Source: Thiosulfatihalobacter marinus (GTDB lineage Bacteria; Pseudomonadota; Alphaproteobacteria; Rhodobacterales; Rhodobacteraceae). Taken from it: a stretch of 64,000 nucleotides of DNA. The stretch spans positions 1 to 64,000 of the forward strand of contig NZ_JAECRZ010000014.1 in NCBI RefSeq assembly GCF_016019955.1. Direction: 5' to 3'. Under the pieces are notes generated by a model. That model saw only the letters and a program-made list of their open reading frames with translations, was not told the DNA's origin and made no database searches. The translations under genes were made by a program, and so were the position numbers. Shown here piece after piece: positions 17,270 to 26,292 of this stretch (position 1 is its first letter; the number at the start of each line of letters is the position of its first letter).

Positions 17270-17303
17270 GGTATCACGTCGGTATTACGTCCGCATCACG
17301 TCG
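17270..17303 (+). repeat. Three tandem 11-bp repeats after nagA
   Basis: Three adjoining 11-mers, GGTATCACGTC, GGTATTACGTC and CGCATCACGTC (17270-17302), are followed by a G. The GGTATC/GGTATT half-sites and the 11-bp spacing are the same as in the two operator-like sites at 13196 and 13318. It lies between the convergent nagA and the CpsD-like gene, where no promoter is expected. Confidence 0.6.
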
Positions 17304-17322
17304 GCGCAAAAAGCCGGGCCTT

Positions 17323-18093
17323 TCAGAAGGAAAGTTTGCCGTCTGCGCGGTTCAGCATGACCCCCAAAAGCGGTGTGACCTCGCTCAGCATCTGCTCGAC
17401 CTTGGCGACATCCTCTGCCGTGGAAACCCCGCCACCGGCCACGACCAGCACGCCATCGACATTGGGCAACACCGCAAGAACATCGTCATGTTCCAGTGCC
17501 GGGGGCAGATCGAACAGCATCAGATCGGGACAAAGCAGATCCGACAATTCGTCAAGCACGTCGGCCGTCATCGTATCCTGGAACAGTTCGGCGGCGTTGT
17601 TCTGCGGAGTGGCATTCAGACCGAACGCCAGGTTGGGATGGGTGCGCAGCAGAAATTCCTCGGGGGCAAAGGCACCCTGAAGGTAATCGGCCATGCTGTG
17701 CGGCGGCCGAATCCCCAAAACCTCGTGCAGGGACGGGGTGCGCAGGTCAAGATCCAGCACCACGCTGCGGGTCGCCTCAAGCCGGGCCACGGAAAAGGCA
17801 AGGTTGGCGGTGACAAAGCTGCTGCCGCAGCCGCGCGTGGGCGCGGTGATGGCGACACGGGACCAGCCCTGTTCCGCCAGTGCCTGCAAAAGCCTTGTGC
17901 GCAGCATGTCAAAGGCGGCGTGAGCGGGATCGGTCCGCGCCGCCGTGATCACGTGTTGGCGGGCCAGAACCTCCGGGTCCGGCGTGGTCAGCAACAGGCT
18001 TTCCCAATAGACATCGGGATCGTGCACCGCCGGGAGCCTTTCTACGGGCGCGTCGGCGACGATCTTGTCGTCCTGTTGATGATCCTCGGTCAT
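17323..18093 (-). CDS. CpsD/CapB-like ParA-type protein of polysaccharide cluster, Walker A lysine missing
   Basis: A 256-residue protein related to the cytoplasmic domain of bacterial tyrosine kinases that control exopolysaccharide chain length. The Walker A region is APTRGCGSS (residues 84-92), where the usual GKGKS/T lysine is Ser. The A' motif VVLDLDLRTPSLH (111-123) and FDLPPALEHDDV are kept. There is no tyrosine-rich C-terminal tail and no Wzz-like membrane domain. It may bind nucleotide weakly or act as a regulatory partner. Leftward, at the edge of the surface polysaccharide region. Confidence 0.7.
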   Translation of the reverse strand: MTEDHQQDDKIVADAPVERLPAVHDPDVYWESLLLTTPDPEVLARQHVITAARTDPAHAAFDMLRTRLLQALAEQGWSRVAITAPTRGCGSSFVTANLAFSVARLEATRSVVLDLDLRTPSLHEVLGIRPPHSMADYLQGAFAPEEFLLRTHPNLAFGLNATPQNNAAELFQDTMTADVLDELSDLLCPDLMLFDLPPALEHDDVLAVLPNVDGVLVVAGGGVSTAEDVAKVEQMLSEVTPLLGVMLNRADGKLSF

Positions 18094-18178
18094 GGGGTGT
18101 CTTTCGAGCTGCTCTTGAGGGGTAGTCTAGCAGGGAAAAGCGGACAAAAGAATGGCGTGAATCGGGTCTTTGCGCCTC

Positions 18179-20296
18179 TCAGAATCCTAACAGATCCGCT
18201 GCGTCGATGGCTTTTAGAAGGAATATGTCGCGGCGCGGTTCGGGCGCCCAGCCAAGCACGCGCCTGGGGTGGCTGTTGTCGAAGGGCGAGAAATGCGCGC
18301 GGCTTTTCCAATCCGCCAGCGACGGGTTGGAAAAGCCGCCCCGGCGCAGCACGTTTTTCTTGAGCGCGTATTTGACCGACGCCGAGAGGTAAAAGCCCGC
18401 CAGATTGCCCGGCCTGACCCTGATCCGTGCGCCCAGCCGGGCATGGATCGCATCGAAATAGTCGCGCGCCGACAGCATCGGATCCCCGACAAGGTTGAAG
18501 CTTTGCCCGATCGCCGCGTCGTTTTCGGCCATCAGGATCAGCGCCTCGGCCACGTCCTCGTTCAGAACAAACGGCAGCGTATGTTTGCCGTTGCCCCAGA
18601 GGCGCACCGCCCCCGCGCCGTGCCAACGGCCAATGCCCCAATGTTGCAGCGGCCCGCCCTTGCCCACCACGATGCCGGGGCGGGCGATGGTCAGCGGAAG
18701 CGAATATCTGCGGTGCATCTCCAGAAGCCGGGCTTCGCATTCGGCCTTGGAGCGGGCATAGATATTGCGGTCGGTCATGTCGTCGGCAAAGCCGGTTTGC
18801 TCGGTGATCGTCACCTTGGGGTCGGACATGTCATAGCTGGCGATGGTGCCGGTATAGATGAAGCGCCGCACGCCGGCGGCATTGGCGGCGCGGGCGATGG
18901 TTTCGGTCACGCCGACATCGTTTTTCAGCGCCGCGTCCCAGGTGGCGTCCGTGGATTTGCCAAGGTGATAGACAATTTCGATCCCGTTCATGGCGGCGGC
19001 GAGCTGATCCGGGTTGGACGGCGAGGCGGGAAACAGTTCGACGTGATCGGCAATATCGTCAAACGGGCCGGACTGCCCCCGGCTCAGGACGCGCACATCC
19101 TGCCCCCGCGTGACCCAGGCGCGGGTCAGGTCGCGCCCGATGAACCCGGTGCCGCCAATTATCAGAATGGTTGGTTTGGGCGTCTTGCGGGAGGCGGGTT
19201 TGGGTTTCTTTTCCGGTTTCGGCAAGTGGGTCAGGGCGGCGTCGATGGCTGTCATGACCTGAATGGCGCTGTCGCCCGAAAACCGTGCATCCAGCGGTCG
19301 GCCAGTGCGAATGGCGGTGTAGAATGCGTTTGCAAGGCCGCCAAAACTTAGCCCATAGGGGGATTTCCGGTTCAGCGACACCAGTTGCCGCGCCCCGTTC
19401 ACCACGCCTTCGCGCAGGTGCTGGGCCGACAGGGAAAGCTGACGCAGCAGAGGGTTGGCCACGATATCGGTGGCGTTTTCGGCGTCGATGACAAGAACGT
19501 CGCTGGCATAATCATAGCGCGCCGTTGCGGCCGAGCCATGCAGCGTGAGCGACCGGTCGTCCATCGTTTCGACAAGGGACAGGTTGATGGTGATCGCCAC
19601 GTCGCCTGCCGTGGCAATGATGCGCCAGCTTTGCGGGCGCGTCGTGTCGCCGGGCAGGGCGATGGGTTTGGACAGGCTGACATGGTCAATGTCCAGCGGG
19701 CCGAACAGATCGACGCCAAAGGCAAACAGATGCGGGCCAAGCTCCAGCAGCAGGTTCTGCGGTTCTTGCAACAGCCACAGGCCGAAAGGCCCGGAGCGCA
19801 GCGGCGCCAGCGGAAAATGCCAGTTGATTTCGGCAGCGGCGATACGGCCAATGCGCCCGGTTTCCACCGCATCCTTGAGCCGCAAATACCCCGGCGTGCC
19901 CATGAAATTATGCCCGGCGGCAAAGACGCGGTCATTCGCCAGGGCCGTATCATGGATTGCCCGGGTGTCGTGGCCGGACAGGGCGACGGGCTTTTCCACC
20001 AGAACATGCAGGCCCGCGTTCAGGCAGGTTTCGGCCAGCGCGCGATGGGTTTGGGGCGGGGTGACGATGTGAACGGCGTCACATATGCCAGCCGCCAACA
20101 TGGTCTCCAGATCCGTATAGGGCGCAATGCCATAGGTTTCGGCCAGTGCCGCGGCGGCGGATTGCGAGCTGTCGCAAACGGCGACGAGTTCCACGCCGTG
20201 TGTGGCCTGAATGGCCCCGGCATGCCAGTCGGCGATATAGCCCGCGCCCAGCAACGCGGCGCGGATCGGACGGTCGGTGTTGAGGTCTGTGATCAT
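18179..20296 (-). CDS. Fusion of Gfo/Idh/MocA oxidoreductase and NAD-dependent epimerase/dehydratase
   Basis: A 705-residue two-domain protein. Residues 1-355 are a Gfo/Idh/MocA oxidoreductase (Rossmann GAGYIADWH at 17-25, EKPVALS at 101-107). A Lys/Pro-rich linker covers about 359-376. Residues 377-705 are an extended SDR with GGTGFIG at 381-387 and the catalytic YARSK at 513-517. Both halves appear intact. The reading frame is continuous, with no sign of a sequencing artefact. The fusion suggests successive redox and epimerisation steps on one sugar intermediate. Its start abuts the stop of the upstream GT2 gene. Confidence 0.85.
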   Translation of the reverse strand: MITDLNTDRPIRAALLGAGYIADWHAGAIQATHGVELVAVCDSSQSAAAALAETYGIAPYTDLETMLAAGICDAVHIVTPPQTHRALAETCLNAGLHVLVEKPVALSGHDTRAIHDTALANDRVFAAGHNFMGTPGYLRLKDAVETGRIGRIAAAEINWHFPLAPLRSGPFGLWLLQEPQNLLLELGPHLFAFGVDLFGPLDIDHVSLSKPIALPGDTTRPQSWRIIATAGDVAITINLSLVETMDDRSLTLHGSAATARYDYASDVLVIDAENATDIVANPLLRQLSLSAQHLREGVVNGARQLVSLNRKSPYGLSFGGLANAFYTAIRTGRPLDARFSGDSAIQVMTAIDAALTHLPKPEKKPKPASRKTPKPTILIIGGTGFIGRDLTRAWVTRGQDVRVLSRGQSGPFDDIADHVELFPASPSNPDQLAAAMNGIEIVYHLGKSTDATWDAALKNDVGVTETIARAANAAGVRRFIYTGTIASYDMSDPKVTITEQTGFADDMTDRNIYARSKAECEARLLEMHRRYSLPLTIARPGIVVGKGGPLQHWGIGRWHGAGAVRLWGNGKHTLPFVLNEDVAEALILMAENDAAIGQSFNLVGDPMLSARDYFDAIHARLGARIRVRPGNLAGFYLSASVKYALKKNVLRRGGFSNPSLADWKSRAHFSPFDNSHPRRVLGWAPEPRRDIFLLKAIDAADLLGF

Positions 20297-21262
20297 CTAC
20301 TTGTACTCGATAATGCGCATGGCGCGGCCGCGCAGGCGGCGCCAGTGGAACAGGGCCATGCCGATCATGTTGGGAATTTTGGACAGGGTCAGCAGGCGGG
20401 CGTGGCGGCGGGATTCCCAATAGGGCAGCCCCTGGGCCACCAGGCCGCGCTTGGTGCGGATATAGGACATCAGATAGGCCGCGAGCACCGCAAGAAACAG
20501 CCAGCCCGAGGCGAAGAGGCCAAGAATGGCCAGCAGCGGCAGGATCAGGCCATAGGCCAGCACGCGCAGCTGTTCGCGCCGGAAATAGGGCGGGTGCATC
20601 CAGCCAACCTGGGCAAAGCCATGGCCCGAGCGCACGGCGCGTTGCCACCACTGGCCGAAATGCAGCATGGCGGCGTCGTGCCGGGTCATTTCCAGCGGCA
20701 GGCGGCGCAGTTTCCAGCCCGCCCTGGCCAGACGCACGCAGAATTCGTCATCCTCGGCGGCGATAACTGAACCATCGAAACCGCCAGCTGCCTCGAATGC
20801 GGCGCTGCGCACCAGCATGTCGCCGCCACAGGTGGCGATGTCGCCGGCCGGGCGATGCCATTCGAAATCACAAAGCGCGTTGTAGATCGAGCGTTCGGGG
20901 TAAAGCTCGACACGCCAGCCGGTGACAAGGCCAAGCGTCGGATCGTCGCGCAGCGCGGTCTCGGCGGCGGCGATCCAGCCGGGAACGACAATGCAATCGC
21001 CGTCGACGAATTGCATGAATTCCGGCAGGTCGCCGGTGGCGTTGAGCGCGTCGAATCCGGCCTGCCGGGCGCGGGCGGCGGTGAAAGGCAGGCTGGCATC
21101 CAGTTCGACCACCAGCGCCCCGGCGGCGCGGGCCTCGGCCACGGAATTGTCCCAGCTGCCGCTGTCGACATAGACGATTTCCACCCCCTGCCCGGTCAGG
21201 GATTTCAGGCAGGCGATCAGGCGTTTGCCCTCGTTGCGGCCAATGACGATGGCGGTGGTCAT
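20297..21262 (-). CDS. Family 2 glycosyltransferase with C-terminal membrane segments
   Basis: A 321-residue GT-A enzyme. The N-terminus TTAIVIGRNEGKRLIACLKS is typical of GT2 and FVDGDC (residues 85-90) is the DXD-type nucleotide-sugar/metal site. Residues about 230-275 are strongly hydrophobic and anchor the protein in the membrane. Overlaps the upstream GT4 gene by four bases. The sugar transferred cannot be read from sequence. Confidence 0.85.
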   Translation of the reverse strand: MTTAIVIGRNEGKRLIACLKSLTGQGVEIVYVDSGSWDNSVAEARAAGALVVELDASLPFTAARARQAGFDALNATGDLPEFMQFVDGDCIVVPGWIAAAETALRDDPTLGLVTGWRVELYPERSIYNALCDFEWHRPAGDIATCGGDMLVRSAAFEAAGGFDGSVIAAEDDEFCVRLARAGWKLRRLPLEMTRHDAAMLHFGQWWQRAVRSGHGFAQVGWMHPPYFRREQLRVLAYGLILPLLAILGLFASGWLFLAVLAAYLMSYIRTKRGLVAQGLPYWESRRHARLLTLSKIPNMIGMALFHWRRLRGRAMRIIEYK

Positions 21263-22479
21263 GACGATGCCTTGTCGATCAGCCGGCCCAGCCGGAGCGC
21301 CTCGTTTGAGATGTCAAAGGCGCTTTGTACGGTAGTGCGCCCGACGATGCCCATGGCGGTGGCGCGGGACGGGTTGCCGATTACCTTGGCGATGGCGGCG
21401 GCCAGCGACTTGGGATCGCCGGCGGGCACCAGAAGGCCAGACGCCCCATCGGTGACAAGTTCGGGGATGCCCGCGACATGGGTTGCCACCACCGGGCGGG
21501 CGGCGGCCATGGCCTCCATCAGGACGACGGGCACGCCTTCGGCAAAGCTGGGCAACACAAAGAGATCGGCGGCTATCAGCGCGTCGGCCACTTCGGATTG
21601 GGATTTGTAACCTGCAAACGTGACGTGCCCGGCCAGTCCCGCGCCCGCGACCTGATGTTCCAGCGCGGCGCGGCTGGGGCCGTCGCCGATCACGGTCAGG
21701 TGCAGGTCAGGGTAATCCGGCACCAGCGTTTCAAGCGCCCGGAACAGGATCGGCAGGCCCTTGACCGGTGCCAGCCGCCCGACAAACAGCAGGTTGTGGC
21801 CCATCGGGTCTTCGTCGCTGTGATAGCGGCGCGGATGCACGCCGCAATGGATGATGTGTAGCTTGTGCCAATGGGCCGGATCGGAAAACGTCATCGCCTG
21901 CGACCGGCAGAAATGGCTGATGCAGGCGACAAAGCTGGCACGGGCGATTTTTGTGTCAAGCCGCCACTGGGCAGGTGCAAAGAAGATGTCCGGCCCGTGC
22001 AGCGTAAAGCTGAAGGGGATGCCTGTCAGTTCAGAGGCAAGCATCGCCACGGTACACGAGGATTTGGCGATATGGTTGTGCAGGTGGCGCACGTTGTTCC
22101 TGTGCAGATGTGCGGCAAGCACCCCGGCCTCGGCAAAGTAGAACAGTTGAAACAGCAGCGCGCGCAGGCCCCCCGGCGCGGTGCGGATGGCCAGCCCAAG
22201 CGCCCGCAGATAGCGCAGGGGCGCGCGCAGGAACGTGCCGGCATGGCAGGCAATCAGGTGCAGCGGGCGGGCGGCGGACAGGATGTAAAAGGTGTTGGCG
22301 GCCTCGGTCTTTTGTTCCTCGCCCACCAGATGCTCGGCGCCGGTGCGGCGTACCGAGCAGGTGAGCACGGTTTTGCCATGGCTGCGCAGCTCGGCCACCT
22401 CGCGCTGGATGAACGTGTCGGTGGCACGGGGGTATTCGCCCGTCAGATAGGCGATGGGCTGATCGTTGGTGTCGCTCAC
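21259..22479 (-). CDS. Family 4 glycosyltransferase
   Basis: A 406-residue GT-B enzyme. The N-terminal lobe starts IAYLTGEYPRATDTFIQREV, which is typical of colanic-acid-type transferases. The C-terminal UDP-sugar lobe has FVGRLAPVKGLPILFRAL and the EX7E motif (EGVPVVLME). It probably adds a sugar to a lipid-linked surface polysaccharide intermediate at the inner face of the membrane. ATGA overlaps on both sides place it firmly in the operon. Confidence 0.87.
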   Translation of the reverse strand: MSDTNDQPIAYLTGEYPRATDTFIQREVAELRSHGKTVLTCSVRRTGAEHLVGEEQKTEAANTFYILSAARPLHLIACHAGTFLRAPLRYLRALGLAIRTAPGGLRALLFQLFYFAEAGVLAAHLHRNNVRHLHNHIAKSSCTVAMLASELTGIPFSFTLHGPDIFFAPAQWRLDTKIARASFVACISHFCRSQAMTFSDPAHWHKLHIIHCGVHPRRYHSDEDPMGHNLLFVGRLAPVKGLPILFRALETLVPDYPDLHLTVIGDGPSRAALEHQVAGAGLAGHVTFAGYKSQSEVADALIAADLFVLPSFAEGVPVVLMEAMAAARPVVATHVAGIPELVTDGASGLLVPAGDPKSLAAAIAKVIGNPSRATAMGIVGRTTVQSAFDISNEALRLGRLIDKASS

Positions 22480-23441
22480 GGGGTCTGATCCTGCTCGATC
22501 TGGATGGCCTGCTGCATAGCCTGCTCAAAGGGCATCATTGTGACCGGCCCAAGGCGTTCGTGCATCAATGCGTTGCTGTAGCGCAGCGGCTTGTGCCGCG
22601 CTTCCAGAACGTCCGAGCGCAACAGGCCGGGCATGGCGGTGCTATCGGGGGTGATCCGCGCCAGCAGCCGCATCAGCCCAAGGGGCATGAACAGCGCCAG
22701 CCTGGGCCAGCCGCATTGCCGAAAAGCGGACAGGAAATGATCCCGGTCGGGCAGGGCATCGTCAAAAATATTGATGGTTTCAATACCGTTCGGGCGCCGG
22801 GCCGCGTGGACCAGGCACTGAGCCAGCAAACCGACCTGGCACAGCGGCACCGTGCCGCCGCCGTCGACCATCACCATGACGGCGCCAAGGGACGGGCCGA
22901 TATGGGCGTTGAAGGCGCGCCCCGGGCCATAGACGGCGCCGGGGCGCAGAATGGTCAGGGTAAAGCCGTGCTGTGCCGCGCCGTCGCGAAACAAGTGTTC
23001 CTGTTCCAGCTTGGCCTGGGCATAGGCATCCCGCCCCCTGGCGCAGGACGGGCAATCCTCGCACAGGGTTTCGTGATCCGCGAGGGTGCTCACGTCACAG
23101 ACAGAGAGCGAACTGACCAGCACGACATGCCCCACGCCGGATGCGGCGATCTGCGCAATCAGGTTGCGGCTGGCCCGGATTGTATCGCGGTCGTGATTTC
23201 CTGTCATTGCGGCGGCGGCATGGATGACCGCGCCCGCGTGTTCGAGCATGTCGGCAAGGGGGGTGTCCCCGGCGAGATCGGCCTTGTACACGGTGATGCC
23301 GGGATCGTTCGGCCAGTCCGAAGGAACGGTGGAACCGGGACGCACGAGGGCGCGGACATCAAGGCCGGACTGACGTGCATACGCAACCGTATGTCGGCCG
23401 ACAAAACCGCCGGCTCCGGTGATGACGACGGGCGCGCTCAT
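22476..23441 (-). CDS. NAD-dependent epimerase/dehydratase family protein
   Basis: A 321-residue extended SDR with the GAGGFVG nucleotide motif near the N-terminus, LVSSLSV, and YAQAK as catalytic YXXXK. A CEDCPSCARG stretch with three cysteines precedes the catalytic tyrosine and is unusual. I use the ATG at 23441 (MSAPVVITGAGG), which overlaps the upstream Gfo/Idh gene by ATGA; the longer open frame is a shadow of that gene. Likely acts on a nucleotide-sugar or polyprenol-linked sugar. Confidence 0.82.
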   Translation of the reverse strand: MSAPVVITGAGGFVGRHTVAYARQSGLDVRALVRPGSTVPSDWPNDPGITVYKADLAGDTPLADMLEHAGAVIHAAAAMTGNHDRDTIRASRNLIAQIAASGVGHVVLVSSLSVCDVSTLADHETLCEDCPSCARGRDAYAQAKLEQEHLFRDGAAQHGFTLTILRPGAVYGPGRAFNAHIGPSLGAVMVMVDGGGTVPLCQVGLLAQCLVHAARRPNGIETINIFDDALPDRDHFLSAFRQCGWPRLALFMPLGLMRLLARITPDSTAMPGLLRSDVLEARHKPLRYSNALMHERLGPVTMMPFEQAMQQAIQIEQDQTP

Positions 23442-24571
23442 GAGGCCCACGGCATCGGGTGAACCGGGTCGCAGCGGGTGGTCATTTCTTGCGCGCCGGT
23501 GCTGTCGCGGGCGTTCTGGATCGCCAGTGTCACCTCGTTGAGGTGCAGCGCGAAATCCGCAGACAGACGGCAGGGGCGGTTTTCGGCAAGCGCATCCAGC
23601 ATCTCGACCGGTCCCAGCGCAAAATTCATCGCCGCCGCGCCCCAGCGCTCTACCTTTGGATGGCTGGGGCCGGGCAGGCGGATGCGTTTGCCGATCGGGT
23701 GTTCCATCAGGCGGCGGCGCAGCACGAAACGGCGAAAGAACCGTACCGGCGCGGCGTTGTCCCACGCCTTTTTCACCTCGAGCACGCCATTGTCGCCAAA
23801 AACCCGGATGCGGTGATCGTGGGAGGCGACGATTGAGCAAGTCAGCCGCGCCGTAAGGCCGCTTTCAAAGAACAGGATCGCGGTAGAGAAATCGGGCGCG
23901 CCGGAGGCGGGTTTCTGCGGCAAGGTTTCGGCCGAGGCCGCCACCACGCGCCGAACCGGCCCGAACATGCCGATCAGCCAGGTGAGGTAATACCCGGCAT
24001 GTTCCAGCGTGCACCCGACGGTAAATTCATCCTCGGCCGGCCACACCGCGCCCGAGGTGCTGCGCCAGTCCTGATAGGGCGCCTGCGGGATAAAACCGTC
24101 GTCCAGTTCGGCATAGATCAGGCGAACCGGGCCGCATACGTCGTCGCGGATCGCCCGGGCCAGGGTCTGTGCGGATTCGCCCAGAACCGAACAGGGGGCG
24201 GATGCCAGCAACACCCCCTTTTCGCGGGCCAGATCATGCAGGTCGCGGGCGTGATCCATTTGCAGGGCCAGCGGTTTTTCGGAATAGACATGGTGCCCCG
24301 CCGTCAGGCAGGCGCGGGTGATCGGGTAATGAGCGGCAGGATTGGTGAGGTTGAGAATCAGCGAACCGGCAGGCAGGTTGCCGAGAAACCGATCCAGCGT
24401 TTGCGCGCCTTGCAGATTCCAATGCTTGCAGAATGCCGCCAACCGGGCGGGATCGTGATCGTGCACCTGCGTTACGGCAATATCGGGATGGGCCGCGAAG
24501 GACCGCATGTAAAGATCGGCCACGAAGCCGCAACCGATAATCGACACAGCCCTTTTTGTGCTGCCGCCCAT
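23438..24571 (-). CDS. Gfo/Idh/MocA-family oxidoreductase of the polysaccharide operon
   Basis: A 377-residue oxidoreductase: SIIGCGFVADLYMRSF is the Rossmann motif (alanine/valine variant), YSEKPLALQ holds the conserved lysine, and a C-terminal sugar-binding domain follows. It is the first gene of a coupled five-gene leftward operon (24571 to 18179). Probably converts a nucleotide-linked sugar for the polysaccharide built by the adjacent transferases. Confidence 0.82.
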   Translation of the reverse strand: MGGSTKRAVSIIGCGFVADLYMRSFAAHPDIAVTQVHDHDPARLAAFCKHWNLQGAQTLDRFLGNLPAGSLILNLTNPAAHYPITRACLTAGHHVYSEKPLALQMDHARDLHDLAREKGVLLASAPCSVLGESAQTLARAIRDDVCGPVRLIYAELDDGFIPQAPYQDWRSTSGAVWPAEDEFTVGCTLEHAGYYLTWLIGMFGPVRRVVAASAETLPQKPASGAPDFSTAILFFESGLTARLTCSIVASHDHRIRVFGDNGVLEVKKAWDNAAPVRFFRRFVLRRRLMEHPIGKRIRLPGPSHPKVERWGAAAMNFALGPVEMLDALAENRPCRLSADFALHLNEVTLAIQNARDSTGAQEMTTRCDPVHPMPWAS

Positions 24572-24778
24572 GCCAAATGCCCTTTGCCCGAATATGTGCT
24601 GGCGAGTATAGGCGAAGCCGGGAAAGAGGCCAGCGTCTGGCAGGGACGGTGGTGGATTTGTGGCCTGTGTGTTTCACTTTGGCGTACAATTGCGCAGAGC
24701 CGATGGCCCGGCGGGGCACAGGTGCTAGGGTTGCGGGTGAAGGGGCCGCGAAAAGCGGCCGAACAGAGGGGCGGACAG

Positions 24779-25552
24779 GTGCAGTTTCTGTCGGTGGACG
24801 GGCCGGTGACGGTGAATATCGCAGATGCCGGTGCGTTGAAAGCCGCGGTGGTGGCGCGCTGGCGCGCCGGCGAAGGGTTCGCGCTGGCGACGCTGAACCT
24901 GGATCATCTGGTCAAGCTGCACCGCGATCCGGCATTTGCTGCCGCCTATCGCGCGCAGGAGTTCGTGGTTGCCGACGGCAACCCGGTGGTATGGCTGTCG
25001 CGGCTGGCGGGGCGGCCCGTGGACCTGTTGCCGGGGGCAAACCTGGTGGTGCCGCTGGCCGAATGGGCCGCGGCAGAGGGTGTCGCGGTGGCGTTGATCG
25101 GCTCTACTCAGGATGCGCTGGAGGCGGCTGCAGCAGCATTGCAAAGCCGGGTTCCGGGCCTGCGCATAACAGCCCGGATCGCACCGCCGATGGGTTTTGA
25201 CCCGGACAGCGCGGCGGCCAACACGGTTCTGAAACAGGCCGCCGAAACCGGGGCGGGGCTGGCGTTTCTGGCGCTGGGCGCCCCCAGGCAGGAGGCGCTG
25301 GCCGCACGGGGGCGCGTGGTAACGCCGGGCATGGGGTTTGCCTCGATCGGGGCGGGGCTGGATTTTCTGGCCGGCACACAGACACGGGCGCCGCAATGGG
25401 TACGAAAACTGGCGCTGGAATGGCTGTGGCGCGTGGCGAGTAATCCGGCGCGGCTGGCCGGGCGCTATGCGCGCTGCGCCCTGGCCTTGCCACGGCTGAC
25501 GCGGGAGGCGCTGCGCCTGCGGCGTGATCAGGGGGCGATGCGCCGGGGCTGA
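24779..25552 (+). CDS. WecG/TagA/CpsF-family glycosyltransferase
   Basis: A 257-residue GT26 enzyme. The family signature is visible as TLNLDHLVKLHRDPAFAAAY followed by VVADGNPVVW, and LALGAPRQEALA near the C-terminus. Such enzymes transfer N-acetylmannosamine-type sugars to lipid-linked GlcNAc. The GTG at 24779 has AGAGGGG seven bases upstream and starts the conserved domain; GTG codons at 24722 and 24737 are less likely. It is the only rightward gene in this part of the polysaccharide region and its end overlaps the convergent SDR gene by 25 bases. Confidence 0.85.
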   Translation: MQFLSVDGPVTVNIADAGALKAAVVARWRAGEGFALATLNLDHLVKLHRDPAFAAAYRAQEFVVADGNPVVWLSRLAGRPVDLLPGANLVVPLAEWAAAEGVAVALIGSTQDALEAAAAALQSRVPGLRITARIAPPMGFDPDSAAANTVLKQAAETGAGLAFLALGAPRQEALAARGRVVTPGMGFASIGAGLDFLAGTQTRAPQWVRKLALEWLWRVASNPARLAGRYARCALALPRLTREALRLRRDQGAMRRG

Positions 25553-26292
25553 CGGCGACGCAGCAAAAGCGCATCCCTGAGCCGGGATTTCATCCCGCGC
25601 GGCGGCAGAATTTCGCGATCCATCTCGAATACCGCACCATTCAGCGACGGGTCCTGCCACAACGCCAGCGCGGCGCCCCATGTCGCGGCCAGGGCGGGAT
25701 CAAGCCCATCGGGCACCCCCATGTCGGTGGCCAGCATTCCGGGCATCCAGGTGGACACGACGATGCCGGGGAAGCGGTCTCCCAGATCGGCCACAAGCGC
25801 GCGGGAAAAGATCGTGCAGGCGCCCTTGGACACGGAATAGGCGGCGCTGCATGGCGGCGGTGCGATGTCGGAAAAGCTCGAAACATTGAGGATGCGCCCG
25901 GTCCCGATTTCCGCCATGTCGTTCAGCGCGGCGCGGGTACAGGCCACGGTGCCGCCAAGGTTGATGGCAAGCGTCTGCATAAAGCTGTCCGGGCTTTCGT
26001 CCATGATATCCCGGTGCGGATACACGCCTGCATTGTTGATCAGGATCGAAACCGTGCCGTGCTTGCCGATGGCATCAAAGGCTGCCGCAACCGATGCCGG
26101 ATCGGACACATCGCACGGGATTGGAAAAAAGTCGTCCCCGGCCAATGCCGCGGTTTCGTCCAGAGCGTCGGCGCGCCGGCCCAGCCCTGCCACTGGCACG
26201 CCGCGCCTGCACAGCTCGATCGCCAGCGCGCGGCCCAGGCCCGAGCCGGCGCCGGTGATCACTGCCATACGGGTGCGAATGGTATCAGGCAT
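25528..26292 (-). CDS. Short-chain dehydrogenase/reductase
   Basis: A 254-residue classical SDR with TGAGSGLGRA (cofactor), NNAGVYPH, and the YSVSK catalytic motif. The ATG at 26292 (MPDTIRTRMAVITGAG) gives the normal length; the longer frame overlaps the upstream gene. It follows the GMC oxidoreductase with an 8-base overlap, and both probably act on the same surface sugar or alcohol substrate. Substrate unknown. Confidence 0.82.
   Translation of the reverse strand: MPDTIRTRMAVITGAGSGLGRALAIELCRRGVPVAGLGRRADALDETAALAGDDFFPIPCDVSDPASVAAAFDAIGKHGTVSILINNAGVYPHRDIMDESPDSFMQTLAINLGGTVACTRAALNDMAEIGTGRILNVSSFSDIAPPPCSAAYSVSKGACTIFSRALVADLGDRFPGIVVSTWMPGMLATDMGVPDGLDPALAATWGAALALWQDPSLNGAVFEMDREILPPRGMKSRLRDALLLRRRQPRRIAP

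Noticed and set aside
17270-17303. CRISPR-like tandem repeat
   Set aside because: Units of 11 bases without spacers are not a CRISPR array; they match the operator half-sites instead.
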